Below are positions 11,401 through 23,513 of a stretch of DNA of 64,000 nt, in pieces; position 1 is the stretch's first letter; every line of letters starts with the position of its first letter. The notes beneath the pieces are model-generated. The model searched no databases. It worked only from the letters and a program-made list of their open reading frames with translations, and was not told where the DNA came from. The DNA is from Prorocentrum cordatum. Taxonomy: Eukaryota; Sar; Dinophyceae; Prorocentrales; Prorocentraceae. Both the position numbers and the translations under genes were made by a program. Where the stretch lies: assembly GCA_963575745.1 (NCBI GenBank), contig CAUYUJ010015504.1, positions 1,440,466 to 1,504,465 of the forward strand, read 5' to 3'.

Positions 11401-13614
11401 GGGCCCGATCGGAGAGGACACGCGAGAGGCCACACACGACGAACGAACAACACACACACACACCCATACCTACAAGGAGGTCGGAGGGAGAAGGACTGGC
11501 TATGGGTATGGGTGCGGGTTGTCGGAACCCTGCGGAGGCTCCCGTTCGAGCGGGGACCCCCATCCGACAACACGCACCCATCGCTCATTCCGCCCCCCCT
11601 ATGGGTATGGGTGCGTGTTGATCGTTCGTCACAAAGACCACTCCGAGGGCCACGTTGCCACAGGAATGCAAAGGCACGGGTTGCGGAACGCAGGGCAACA
11701 CGGCACCCTTTTTGGGGGCAAGGTCGACCTACTGGTGGACCTCGCCTGTAGGATGTGGCCCATATGTGGCTTCATCGCCTGCATCTTCCTTTGTACCCTG
11801 GAGCTGCTACGTTACACCAGGTTCGCCCTGAACTCTGATTGCAGCCCTTTACAAACGGTGGGTCGGATCGAAGTGGCATGGGACCAATTGTTCGCCAAGG
11901 CTCCTGGAAATCTCAAGAGGTCCGCGGAGATCGCTGGAGGGAGGAGGGGTGGTGGGGGTATTGCGGAGGGCGGGGATTTATCTACAACCACCGCTTGGGG
12001 CATCGACCTGCGGATAAACCACCGCCCTCGAGTATCAGGTAGGAGGCGGAGGGCCACGCGGTTTGGATCTGGAGCGCTGCCACGACCAAACAGAAGTCGG
12101 TTGCAACGCCTGGTGTTTCACTGGTCAAATCTAGGAGTGAGGGCTTCCCTGTCGCGCAAATCCGTTCCATGTCGGGCATGTGTTGTCGGGTTATGATGGC
12201 ATTTTGTCAACGCGTTACCATCGCTCTTAATTGAGCAATGATAATTTGCGTCGTCCTTGGTGCTGGACCAGGTGGCCTGGATTGGCAGACGGACAGCACA
12301 AAGTGTCACTGAGGGGATGGAGAAAACGAGGTGGCGCGAGGACACAACCCGACGAGATGCGACCCTCTCACGGTAGTCTCGTCTTAACGCTCTCCCCTTC
12401 TGTACATGCATATACATATATATATATGTATACACATATATAGTTATATGCATACGCATAACTATGTATATAGACATGCTTTTGTATACATGCATGTACG
12501 TATACGTATATCACTATATCACTATATCATCTGATCCCCGTGCTCGCCTGCAGTGTGCGTGTGCGTGCGCAAAATGCACGCTGCTTCCACAACTCGGTAC
12601 TGACCACAATGCCGATACCAACGTCAAGTTGCTGAGGTCTTCGACCACTGCGATGACTACTTAGCACATACCGTACTTAACACATTGGCACCAAGCGATT
12701 CTGAACAATACGCATGCCGCCGCAACATGCCGCTGAAGGAGGATATGTCGTACCTGCATTTCATTCAGTGGGCCTGCTCACGCTGCACTTTGAGATGACC
12801 ATCCAGGTATGTCCCTCGCCGCTTGATGGTCGTTGCCTGTAGAGCGTGCGAACCCATCGAAAATTAGCATCGCGGTCATTGTGGGCATCGTGCAACAATG
12901 TACAATAACATCGGTTCAGAAATGTGTCGGAAGTCTGTCAAAATTTCATGCTATTTCGCCATACGTGCGACGAATGTGATTGTAAACACTTAGTGTCCCT
13001 TGCATATGCAATAATCCCTCGTCGACCGCGTACTTTCGCATTCGCACGGAACACGACCATCATGTTTCGAATGATTGCCTACATATCCGTATATACACAT
13101 TACATCTGCACTCCTCTTCCCCCCGCCCGCGAACGATATAATGGCACGCGCACTCCCGCGCAGCTGACTCAGCGCGCGGCGCAGTCGCGCCGCTGCCAGA
13201 TGGTCCATGGAGGTCCGAGGAGGTCTCCAGAAGTCCCCAAAGGTGTGGTCTCTAGATAGGGAGCCCACAAAGGACGTACGCGCCCAGCTATGTACATGAA
13301 CACGGCCCCTCGATTCGCGAGACCGGCCGCGTTATACGAACATTTGTGCAATGCGTGCTCTCGAAACCAGCGTGGATTCATGTACATGTACGTCCTTCTT
13401 TCGCTCCTGACTAGAGTCGAGTAGGGGATCGTCTACAGAACTGATTTACCCCAGAAGTGATTTGCCTTGTCGAATCCACGGAAAAGTTGTGGGACTTTCG
13501 CAAATCTACGAACATTCTACGTCAGTTTGTTTCAGATTCGACGAAGAGAATTTTGGGGGAAACCAATTCTGTAGCCGATCTCCTAGTCAAGAAGTCTGGT
13601 CTCTAGACAGCACC
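11401..13614. other. Intergenic sequence with an AT-rich palindromic patch
   Basis: No gene recognised. A TA/CATA-rich stretch (about 12405-12530; TATACATATATATATATG and relatives) contrasts sharply with the GC-rich surroundings and is rich in short dyads. The remainder is moderately complex sequence without domains. Confidence 0.5.
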
Positions 13615-13826
13615 CAGAATCGGGCCGGGCGGAAGGGGGGGATAGCAAAAGGGGGGGTGAGAATCAGCTCAAGCAGCTGATTCTCCCGGCGCCTCCCGGC
13701 GCCGGGAGGCGCCCGTGCATCGAGGAACGGGCCCGGCGGCGGGGCCGAAACCAGCTGCATGCAGCAGATTTCGTACCCCCCCCCTTTCCCTATCCCCCCC
13801 TCTCGTTCGGCCCGACGGAAGCTTCG
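13615..13826. repeat. Nested palindromic element
   Basis: Outer arms: GGGCCGGGCGGAAGGGGGGG plus ATAGCAAAAGGGGGGG on the left, and the inverse CCCCCCTTTCCCTATCCCCCC plus CTCGTTCGGCCC on the right. Inside lie a perfect 11-bp stem with 5-nt loop (13659-13685) and a perfect 26-bp palindrome (13688-13713). A foldback or MITE-like element is the likeliest explanation. Confidence 0.65.
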
Positions 13827-16490
13827 GCGATCGATGCCCGAGGCGACCGAGAGACTCGGCACGGTCGGCCGCGACCGCGATACGGCCAGCCGCCGGCGCA
13901 CGGCAAGGCCCGCCGGACCCAGAGCAACACAGAGCGGCAGAACAGGGCTGCACCTAAACGGTGTTTCTCGTGTTCGTCTTGTTTTCGTTTTCCCTCGCCT
14001 GTCTCGAATCCGCCTTTACCGCAAGACGAAAGCGAAACGGAAACACGGCCCGCGAAATCGCCCAAAACACCGTTCCGGTCCAGCCCTGCGGCAAAACACG
14101 AGCTTCCAGAGATCCGCGCGGATTTCTCGGATCGGCGCTGGCCCCCCCTCCCAGGCGCGCGGAGCGCGCGGGGGCTCCCGCACGGAGATGCGATGTGATA
14201 TCTTTGTTGATGACGTTGGTGCTCCCTCCGCCATCGGCTGCGGCCGGCGCCGACGTCGACGTCGACGTCGTCCTCGTCCTCGTCATCGTCGTCCTCGTCC
14301 TCGTCGTCGTCGTGGTCGTCGCCGCCGCCGTCGCCGTCGAACCCCCCGCGCGCCGCGCCTCGAGGGCTGCGCCCGCGGCGGGGCCGCATCGCGGCCCGGG
14401 CGCGGCGAGCTGTTCCAGCTGGGCGCCCTCGAGGCGGCGCCGCTCGCGCTGTGCCTCGGCGGCCGTGGCGAGGGGGCCCTGTAGAGCACACAGATACATA
14501 CACACAAAGTAGAAGGATTCCCCAGCTGTTCCATATCTTCTGGGGTTCTGTCTTCCCGCCCAATGGCAGTTGTTTCCCATATTTTCGAGGGAATCGACCA
14601 TTGTGTCTGTGTGTGTGTTTTCCCCTCCTGACGTGGGCCGGGCTCGTCGTCGTCGTCGAGGCTCGTGGGCCGACCTTGGCTCGGGCCGTGGGCCGAGCTC
14701 GGGCCGCGGGTGCGGCGGCGGCGGGAGCTCGGGCTCGAGCTCGGGCTGCTGAGCTCGAAGGCCGGGCTCGGGCGCGGGCTCGGGCTTCGGGCCGGGCTGC
14801 TGCGACTCGGCCTCGAGTTGGGGCTCGTCTCGGGCTCGGGCCTGGGCTCGGGCTCTGGCTTGGTCGGGGGGCCCCAAACGGGATGGTGACCACACCGTGC
14901 GGTGTGAGTGGGGATTCGGGGTCACCGTACGGTTTTGGAACTCGGGTCGTTCTCCGAGGACGTCTCGGGCGACTGGGGCATCCGAGGTCCCAAAACCGTG
15001 CGTTGACGGACCGTGCGGTGAGGTCTTGGGGGATTTCGAGGTCACCACACGGTCTGTCACCGAACCGCTTCGGGACTCCAAACTTGGGCTCGGGCCCGAC
15101 GGGAAGGCCGGGGAGCGGACAGCGGGAGGGAGGATTCTACGATCGTCCCCCCTCCTGGCGATGCAATTGCTTCGCACCAGGCATGTGCGCCCGGTCTGAG
15201 GGGCCGGGACCATTACAGACATCGAGCCGGCTCGATCCATGCAGCCAAACAAGGGGGTTCCAGGGCTCCGGTCGTGATTTGCCGCGACGTCGCGGGAGGA
15301 AGTGGGCGCTGGGGAGCGGAAACGGGAGGGGAGGGAGGGATCTGCGATCCTCCCTCCCTCCCTCCTTTCGAGGCAGTGCAAGCATGGGCTGGCGACGCGT
15401 GGAGGGCCCAGTTTCCGCACACAATCGGCGCGTTCCGTCGCCAAATCGGGCGTCACTGGCCCCACGTGCCGGGGGTGCCTTCCCCGAATATGTGGCGCTC
15501 ACGCGCAAGATCCACGGATCCCTGATCAAGCTTAGCGCGCGCCTCAGCTTTGCGACCCTCACTCTGCCCCCCCCCCCCTCCGCTCCCTCCTCCTCCCTTC
15601 CTCGTGCTGCACGCTCCAACCTTCAGCTCTGCCTCCCTCCTTCCCTGATACTTGTGGAATCGAGGGCCGGGCCGCGGGTCTCGGAGGTATGTTTTGACGC
15701 TTCGGGGCCCTCCAGAGACCTCCAGTAACCTCGACTGACCTCGGGAAACCTCTGGAGGGGGAAGGGGGAGGGAAGTGGAAGGGATGACGATTGAAGAGGA
15801 GGCAGGTACGGAGAGATGGGGGGCGAAGAGAAAGAAGAAGGACAGAGGCGAGATGAGGGATGGAAGGAAGGAGGGAGGGAAGGGTGAGGGACATGAACCG
15901 ATATCGGGAGTGGGGGAGGTACTCAGGGCGGGGTGGAGGGAGAGGGAGGAAGGGAGCGCCACCCAAGGCGGATGGAACACAGGGAAGACAGCATAAGAAG
16001 GATCAAGAGGCTGTGATTGCGGCGTGCTGGAAAATGCTGCACGTCGTCTCGTTCGCTCCCCCCATTCCCGCCCTCCCTCCTTCCTTCCCCCGCGCTCCTT
16101 CCCTCCGTCCTCTCAGCCTCCCCTCCGCCTTCCCCCGCCCCCAGGGGAAACCCACAAATATACCGATACCGCTGCTTGCCGGACCTCTCCCGGGGTGCGT
16201 TAGACCACAACTTCGCAGCGAGTCCAGCCGTGGCGAGGAGGCCTTACAAGCGGTATCGATACGTTCTTCTCCTCAAAACCTCCCCCCCCAGCCCGCCTCC
16301 CCGCTTCTCCCCCCCCCCTCGCGAGACTGGCACGGGGGGGGACACATCGACCCGGATGCGGCGATCCACAGCCGACACATCGGCGGTATGCCCCGATACT
16401 GAACCCGCACGCTCCTGGGCAGGGCTGGGGCTGTCGGGCCCCTATCGGCGATCAACGGCCAATTGGGGGTCGATGCACCCCTCTCGTGCA
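13827..16490. other. Intergenic sequence, simple repeats, no gene
   Basis: Contains GTCGTC repeats (about 14240-14330), a GGGCTCGGGC/GAGCTCGGGCTCG tract (about 14640-14870), a second copy of the 11265-type dispersed repeat (about 14505-14605) and an inverted-repeat element at 16164-16258. Long frames such as 13790-14893 (-) and 13954-15465 (-) translate to Arg/Ala/Ser-rich sequence without domains. Confidence 0.5.
16164..16258. repeat. Dispersed inverted-repeat element, copy 2
   Basis: CGATACCGCT at 16164-16173 is matched by AGCGGTATCG at 16249-16258. It is related to the element at 10151-10284, with a similar interior. Confidence 0.55.
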
Positions 16491-16494
16491 CCAA

Positions 16495-17010
16495 TACCCT
16501 CCCCCTCCTCCTACTCCTCCCTCCTCCCTCCTCCCTCCTCCTCCCTCCTCCCTCCTCCCTCCTCCCTCCTCCTCCTCCTCCTCCTCCTCCTCCTCCTGCT
16601 CCTCCTCCTCCCCCTCCTCCTCCTCCTCCCCCCTCCTCCTCCTTCTCCTCCTTCTCCTCCTGAGCGAATCCGAGCTCAGCGCCCTCTCCGCCGCGCGCCC
16701 GGCGTGCCGCCTGGGCAGGGGCTGGTCGCGGCCGGCACCGCCCTGCACGGGGGGGGCGGGGGGGGCTGCGGGAAGGGAGGGCGGGGAGGAGAGGGAGAGG
16801 GGACGAGGAATCCCCCCTCCCCCCCCCCAATCCCTCCCTCTCCTCTCCCTCCTCCTCCTCCTCCCTCGTGGTCCCTCCTCCTCGGAGGGGGGGGAGGGAG
16901 CGTAGGAGGAGGGAGGAGGGGAAGGAGGGGGCGGAGGAGGAGGAGGAGGAGGAGGAGGAGGAGGAGGAGGAGGAGGAGGAGGAGGCGGAGGTGAGGGAGG
17001 GAGAGGAGAA
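16495..17010. repeat. TCC tract and inverse GGA tract
   Basis: A CTCCTCC tract (about 16498-16660) and, after a G-rich spacer and a second CTCC patch (16840-16865), a GGAGGA tract (about 16910-16985). The pyrimidine and purine tracts are mutually complementary. No gene. Confidence 0.9.
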
Positions 17011-17159
17011 GGGGGAGATGGAGAAGCGGAGGAGGAGGGGGGGATGGGTGAGGAGGGGGAGGAGGCGGAGTGGGGGCAGGGACAAGAAGGATGAGGACGG
17101 GAGGATCGAGGAGGAAATTACCCTGGCGAATGACCCAACCATAACCAATTGTTCGTAAC

Positions 17160-17990
17160 GCGTTGTGGGTGCCGCTTTCGGTGGGGCTCCCTATGGGGCC
17201 ACGAAGCGCTGCCTTGGGTGGGGGAACCGCATGCGACCTGCGCCACTGGGGCGGGCCTTCGGTGGAGCTCCCTATGGGGCCACGAAACGCTGCCCTGGAT
17301 GGGGGAACCACATGAGAACTGCGCCACTGGGGCCTTCGGTGGAGCTCCCTATGGGGCCACGAAGCGCTGCCCTGGGTGGGGGAACCACATGCGAGAGCAG
17401 CCACTGGGGCCTTCGGTGGAGCTCCCTATGGGGCCACGAAGCGCTGCCCTGGGTGGGGGAAGCGCATGCGAACTGCGCCACTGGGGCCTTTGGTGGAGCT
17501 CCCCATGGGGCCACGAAGCGCTGCCCTGGGTGGGGGAACCGCATGCGAACTGCGCCACTGGGGCCTTCGGTGGAACTCCCTATGGGGCCACGAAACGCTG
17601 CCCTGGGTGGGGGAACCGCATGCGAGAGCAGCCACTGGGGCCTTCGGTGGAGCTCCCTATGGGGCCACGAAGCGCTGCCCTGGGTGGGTGAACCACATGC
17701 GAGAGCAGCCACTGGGGCCTTCGGTGGAGCTCCCTCTGGGGCCACGAAGCGCTGCCATGGGTGGGGGAACCACATGCGAGAGCAGCCACTGGGGCCTTCG
17801 GTGGAGCTCCCTATGGGGCCACGAAGCGCTGTCCTGGGTACGGGAACCGCATGCGAGAGCAGCCACTGGGGCCTTCGGTGGAGCTCTCTATGGGGCCACG
17901 AAAGGCTGCCCTACATTGGGGAAGCGCATGCGAGAGCAACCACTAAAACCTTCGATGGAGCTCCCTATGGGGCTACGAAACGTGTGAGAG
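17160..17990. repeat. 77-bp minisatellite, about 11 units
   Basis: The unit carries GGGGCCTTCGGTGGAGCTCC, CTATGGGGCCACGAAGCGCT and GCCCTGGGTGGGGGAACC, then CATGCGAGAGCAGCCACT or GCATGCGAACTGCGCCACT. Spacing is 77 bp. Units are highly similar, with decay at the last one. Because 77 is not a multiple of three and the unit has no plus-strand stop in any frame, all three plus frames stay open through the array, giving spurious frames of 180-337 codons. Confidence 0.95.
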
Positions 17991-20900
17991 GTGTGCCGAG
18001 AGCAGAGGCAAGGAGGGGGAGGAGGGAGGAGGGGGAGGAGGGGGAGGAGGAGGAAGGAAGGTGGGACGCGGGGCGCTGTCTCTTCAAAACGAGGACCCAA
18101 CACCACAGGATGGTTAGGACAAAATTGGAAAAGAGGCGGAGGAGGGGAGAAGAAGCGGATTTTCGGCTGTGTCCCTGATGATGCTGATTGATGGGTTCGG
18201 AAACTGTCGGAGGGGGGTCCTGAGGCTTACCGAATCGTCTGAGAGTTTCCACAAGGTGACGAGTAGGGGACAGCTATTGCAATTCAGTGCAGGAGTGGCG
18301 AAGCGAGGGGAAGGAGGAAGGAATGGGGGAGACGAAGAGGATGAGGACAAAGGAGAGCAGGAAGATAAGGAGGGGAAGATGCGGCAAGGGAAGGACGAGA
18401 GGGAGCAGGGAGGAGCAGTGGGGAGGGAGGGGGAAGAGGGAGAGCGTGGCGAGGAATGGTGGGCGCAACCAGAGAAGGGGAAGCAGGGGAATTGTGATTA
18501 TAGAGAGGCACTCCGCGCAGCCATGCTTGGTTAATCTATTCTCTGGTGTGTGGGAGATCGGATATGGAGGAGGAGCGAGGTACCACCGCTGGACGCTCTC
18601 CTCTCGCACCGTGATGCAGTTTAATTTCGGCCGGCGCCGACTTGACAACGTTGCTCGCCACGCCCACAATGACTCGCTCATGGCCGCAACGTGGGCCGCA
18701 ATAGTCCATGTGCTCGGCCGGTTCCATGGGGAGACCTCACTTGGCAGAGTGTGCTGTGCTTTGGCGGCTCGCACGAGGGGATGGGGCTAGGGGGTGGCCC
18801 TCTAAGATGGCAAGGGGTTTCTCACTCCTCCTCCTCCTCCTCCTCCTCCTCCTCCGCCTCCTCCTCCTCCTTCTCCAGCGTGCACAGCCCTGCAGCAGGT
18901 CACGACTTCAGAAACCTGCCGAGAAATATCCTACCCGCCGAGGCAAACCGTGCCGTCTCAGAAGGCCCATCCGCTCCTCGCCCTACCCCTGTGCACGCCG
19001 CTGGGCGCTGAGTGGAGGTGGCGACGCGCGGTCGGGCCACGATTAGAACGGGCAGAATGTCATGATGCGATTGGCACACGATGCATTACAAGAACTCTGG
19101 AGTAAAGCCCGCAGCCTTCGCTGCTGCAGCCCGTGGCCTCTCCTGCCGCCTCCTCCTCGTCCTCCTCCTCGGCCCCCTCCTCCTGCTCTCCCATGTCGGA
19201 GTCCGAGTGGGGAAGCCTTGGACATCCTGGAGACCTTGGACCGTATCGATACCATGACCTCTCGCCTTGCTCCTCTGGCGGTTGTCCTGGCCGGCCTCCC
19301 AAACGGAACTGTCACCTGAACCGCGGCGAGCAGTGTGCACCGACGGGCGGCGCGCGGATGGATCAGGCGCGTACGACAAGACAGCGTAAACTGGGGACGG
19401 AAGCAAGCTGGGCCCTGAGATCCCGGCGCTGCATCTTTGAGCGTTTCCCCCCGGCCTCGGGCCCCAGAGACCGCACGGACCGATCCCGCTCAAGCAGTGC
19501 CGCAGAGAGGCGAGGGCTGCGGCTCCGCTCGCGACTTCGTTTGCGATGCCGCCCCGCCTTCGCAACGTCAGACCTCGGGAGAGGCGCAGGGTGCGGCCAC
19601 GCGCAAGCGTGGCCTTCGATCGCTCGATCGCTGCGCGACCGCAGCGGCGTGCGTGCTCGGGTCTGGCCCCCCTCCGCACCCCCCGAAGGCCACCTCCTCC
19701 TCCTCCGCCTCCTCCTTCGCCTCCTCCTCGTCCTCCTCGTCCTGCTCATCTCCCTCCTCCGCGTCCTCCTCCGCGTCCTCCTCCTCCTCCTCCTCCTCCT
19801 CCTCCTCCTCCCACCTCTTGCTGGGAGCCCACCCTCGCGCGCAGCTGGCAGGCAGGCACGGCGATCGGACGTGTGTGGAGGGACCCGCCAACGACGCGGA
19901 GTCGTCCGAGAGGCGGGCGTCCAGGAGGGGGGGGTCGCAAAGCATGGCCCGAGGCATGTGCGCGGGCGGGGGAGGGGGGGGGGAGGTAGCGCATCGGAGC
20001 AAGAAGAGGGGCCATGAGATCTGTAGAGACATTACGGCCCCTGCCACGAGATCCGCCCAACTAATCATCACCCTTCTCTGGACCGCCCCAGAGACGACCC
20101 AGGGACACTTTGCGCGCCCCAGGCCACGCTGCGCGGCGGCACCAGGGGCGCCTTGGAGCCCGAATGCATGTGGCACGCCCGACATAATGGGTCCAGGAAC
20201 ACATATATCTACTCACGAGGCTCGGCAGCGAGTGTGGTGCCAAACCCAAAGCGACCGCTGTTAAACAGGCGACGCTCGTCCCAAACGAATAGCGTCTGAG
20301 GCGACCCCGACGGCAAACCCTGCTCATAATGGGCAGGGACTGGAGTGAGCAGTTCCTGCGATCCGACGTTGCGAAGAATTGCAACGTTGTGGAAACACAT
20401 GACTGGGGCCTCGGACCCCGTGTTTCGGCATCGTTATCGAGCTGGGCCGATCTCTGGGATGATCCCTAGGTCCGAGACCGGGCGAACACGACTGGTGTGA
20501 CAAAATTGCACCGCCCGGATATCAGGGTCGGCCCGGGTGTCATTGTCACTGTTCTCGTAGTCGTCGGCGTCTTCCTCCTCGTGAGGGGGTGCCCTCGCCG
20601 CAGCACTCGCCGCTCGCCTGGCGACGACGTCGTGACCTCGATGACGACGACAACGACGACGATGATGACGACGTCGTCGACGATGATGACAACGGCGACG
20701 ACGATGACAACAAAGGCGGTGACGACCACGACGATCTGCTGTCGGCCTTCGCTTCCTTTTGTCCGCACCCACGGTGCACCAACGCGCGCGCGCGCGCTGC
20801 ACGCGGAAACATGTGGAAGCACTGGTCGGCGGCGACAGGGTAAATTGGGGGGACACGAAGACACCGATACCTCAAGCACTGGCCTACCAGATGGGGTCAG

Positions 20901-21490
20901 AGCAGATGGGGTAGGAGGATCGCGCCACATCGTCGATACATCATCGGTGCATCGGGGATGCATCGCCGCCGCCAACAAGGGCTCCCAACTTCGCGCTTCG
21001 CGCTGCGCGAAGCGCGAAGTGCGGATCACTTCGCGATCTCGCGCCGCCTCCCAGGGGAGCAGAGGAGGATGAGGAAATCGGAGCCGAACAGCGAGGCGCG
21101 AAGCACGAATAGTTACCTTCGCGCCCTCGAGGGCGCACTTGGCCAACGTGAGAAGACAAGGCCCCGCATCGAGCCGCCCATCGTCGGTGCGGCGCGACCC
21201 TCGGGCCCCATCCGCCCAGACCCCCGTTGGGAGGCCTGGAGCTCTGCAAGCATGCCAGAGGCGAACACAGACGCGGCGGCGAGGGCCTCCCGTGGGGCGC
21301 TCCGGAGCGAACACGAGGGAAGGGCACGGTCGGACCTGGAACAGAAAGATATCCTCCAGGAACAGGAGACCCTCCGCCGGCCCAAGCCGACGAACTGTCG
21401 AAGGTGCCCAGCCCCGGGATGCACAAGAACACCCAACGAGCACGAAGGACCTTAGGGCACCCTCCCCGAACCGACCTCAATCTTATACCT
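17991..21490. other. Intergenic sequence, purine/pyrimidine tracts, no gene
   Basis: GGA/GAG-rich sequence (about 18000-18480), CTC tracts (about 18822-18880 and 19685-19820), a GACGACG repeat (about 20625-20720) and a short CGCGCGCG run (about 20785-20800). Frames up to about 325 codons exist, but translations are low-complexity and share no domain. Confidence 0.5.
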
Positions 21491-21505
21491 CGGTCCGGCC
21501 GTAGC

Positions 21506-21683
21506 TGATGGGCCTGTTTTCCACCAACATCACCGCCATAAGTTGGAGGGGGAGGGGTCCTCCTCCTCCTCCTCCTACTCCTCCTCTTCGTCCTACTCCT
21601 CCTCCTCCTCCTCCTCCTCCTCCTCCTCCTCCTCCTCCTTCCACCCTCCAACTTGTGGTGGTGGTGGTGGGAAACAGGCCCAT
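21506..21683. mobile_element. Foldback/MITE-like element, copy B, with TCC core
   Basis: The left arm begins TGATGGGCCTGTTTTCCACC and continues to CATAAGTTGGAGGG. The right arm is its inverse, ending GGGAAACAGGCCCAT. The core is a pure TCC tract. CCGTAGC lies directly outside both ends (21499-21505 and 21684-21690), a candidate 7-bp target-site duplication. Same arm family as 169-309. Confidence 0.65.
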
Positions 21684-21690
21684 CCGTAGC

Positions 21691-22765
21691 GGTAGTCGAA
21701 ACCTCTTTCCACCCCTGGCCAGGCGGACGGCGGCGGCAGGGCCAACAGCGCGGTGAGACCCCGCCCGCCTGCTGCTCACGGCGGTGCCCTCGATCCCGCC
21801 CAGCATCGCGTCGGGCGGCAGGGGCGGCACAGCCTCCCCGCCGCGGGACGCTCCCTCCTCCTTCTCCTCCGCGCGAGCACTGTGCCGTTCATCATCGACC
21901 TGCTCCTCCTCTTCCTCCTCCACCTCCACGTCATCGCCATCGGTCCCCTTTTCCTCCTGCTCCTCCTGCGCCGCCTCCTCTTCCTCCTTCTCCTCCTACT
22001 CCAACGCCTCCCGCCCCTCCTCCTCCTCATCATCGACATCATCATTTCATATCCGAACCATTATATGGCTCGCCCTCTTGTTCTTATTGCGCCTCTTGGC
22101 CTCTTGGGGCCCTCTTGGGACGCCCCTTGAGCGCGCATTTTTTTGTTTCTTATATAATAAAAAAAGCCTTGTTGGTCTGGAGCAACATGCAGCAAGCCCA
22201 AACAGCCTGTGCAGCAAAGCTACGCGCTAAGGGGTAAACACGCTATACAGCAAATGGCGATGATGAAAAAGACGTGGAAGCGCAATGCCACGAGAAGAAG
22301 AAAGGAGAGAATCAGCAACATTGTGGGGAACTCTTTGGAGCATCTATCATGGCATCAGCACAGGGAGAGAGGGAGATGCGAGGCGGCGGGCGCGGCTGGT
22401 CAGCCGGAATGGCAGTGCCCCTTCTTCTTTGGGGCCTTGACCAATGCGCACGCTCGGGCCACGCTCGGACTAAGTATGGTTCCCACAAAACTGCTTGCTT
22501 ATCGATGTGTGTATGAATATGCTCTTGGGCCGTCTTCAGGGAGAATCCGAAAAACATGCAAAAACCCAAAGGACAACCCCCAAACGGCCATTAACACTCA
22601 TTCGTCCGCGCTACCCACCCCCCTGGAACCCCCCTCAAGGGGCTTCGCCCAAAACACAACGTCATCACTCGTACCTCGCTCTTTCCGTTACCTGGCCCGA
22701 CACAGAAACGAAAGGAGCGTTTCAGAAACAGAAGCCGAAATCACTCACACCACCGTTCGTACTGG
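21691..22765. other. Intergenic sequence
   Basis: A CTCC-rich stretch (21860-22030), then mixed sequence. The dispersed repeat at 22541-22691 falls in this stretch. No gene recognised. Confidence 0.5.
22541..22691. repeat. ~150-bp dispersed repeat ahead of the duplicated block
   Basis: Runs from GGGAGAATCCGAAAAACATG to CTCGTACCTCGCTCTTTCCG. Diverged copies occur inside each duplicated block at 25131-25284 and 49184-49337, the latter two also preceded by CTTGGGG-type repeats. A partial copy (GGGGCTTCGCCCTAAAACAC) follows at about 25323-25350 and 49376-49403. Confidence 0.75.
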
Positions 22766-22985
22766 GAGCCTTGGCGTTGAGAGCTTGTTACGTCACCCCT
22801 CGCTCTTGGGAGCCTTGGTGTTCAGAGATGGTTGCGTTGCCGCCCGTTCCTGAGCCTGGGCTGGGCCTTGGTGTCAGGAACTTGTTACGTCACCGCTCTC
22901 TGCTGCGGGCCTTGGTCGTATCAGCTTGTTTACGTCACCGTTCGCTCTTGGGAGCCTTGGTGTGAGGAGCTTGCTGCGTTACCAA
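22766..22985. repeat. ~45-bp minisatellite containing a duplication breakpoint
   Basis: Four to five units of GGGAGCCTTGGTGT...GAGCTTGTTACGTCACCG. The left boundary of the duplicated 8-kb block falls inside this array: identity with 46952 onward begins at 22899. Confidence 0.75.
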
Positions 22986-22987
22986 TC

Positions 22988-23360
22988 TTTTTTGGGGCCT
23001 CCTGGGGGCCTCTTGGGGCTTCTTGGGGGGCTCCTGGGGCCTCCTGGGAGCTTCTTGGGGCGAAAAAATAAACTTTTCGGTTCGTGGTTCCCCTCTTGGG
23101 GCCGTCTTGGGGCCCGCTTGGGCCGTCTTGGGCGCCTCTTGGGCCGTCTGGGGGCCCTCTTGGGCTGTTTTGGGGGACTCTTGGGAGCCCCTTGGGCCGT
23201 CTTGGGGCGGTCTTGGGGGCCTCTTGGACCGTCAACGCCGTGAAAGCCGCACAGCCGTCCATGCTAAAAATGTATCTTTTTCCCAATCGGAAATTAATGC
23301 TTTTGGCCTCCTGGTGGGCCTCTTGGGGGCCTCTTGGGGCTTCTTGGGGAGCTCTTTTTT
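22988..23360. repeat. CTTGGGGCC-type repeat, left flank of DUF3431-like gene (copy 1)
   Basis: About 370 bp made of CTTGGGGCCTC variants enclosing the landmark words AACTTTTCGGTTCGTGG and GCCGTCxATGCTAAAAATGTA. The same order of words recurs at 24720-25115, so the two are direct repeats about 1.74 kb apart. Confidence 0.8.
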
Positions 23361-23513
23361 TGTCAGTAGTGACATTCTACTGGCGAAGCTTTCGGGTCAA
23401 AACGCCAATCAATTGGTCGATAAGCGCACGTTGGTTATTGAGTCAATAAGCGCTCTCCTCTTGAGCCAAGTGCGTCAAGAGGGAAAACTCGTTGGAGGCA
23501 TATATGGCCCCTG

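Noticed and set aside
13790-15465. Overlapping 367- and 503-codon minus-strand frames
   Set aside because: GC-rich, Arg/Ala/Ser/Pro composition, several overlapping frames, no recognisable motif.
17165-18178. 337-codon plus frame
   Set aside because: It reads through the 77-bp minisatellite; two other plus frames are equally open.
23460-23469. TTGGCTCAAG on the minus strand as a spliced-leader relic
   Set aside because: Only ten bases match and it lies 3' of the DUF3431-like gene, not at a 5' end; probably chance.
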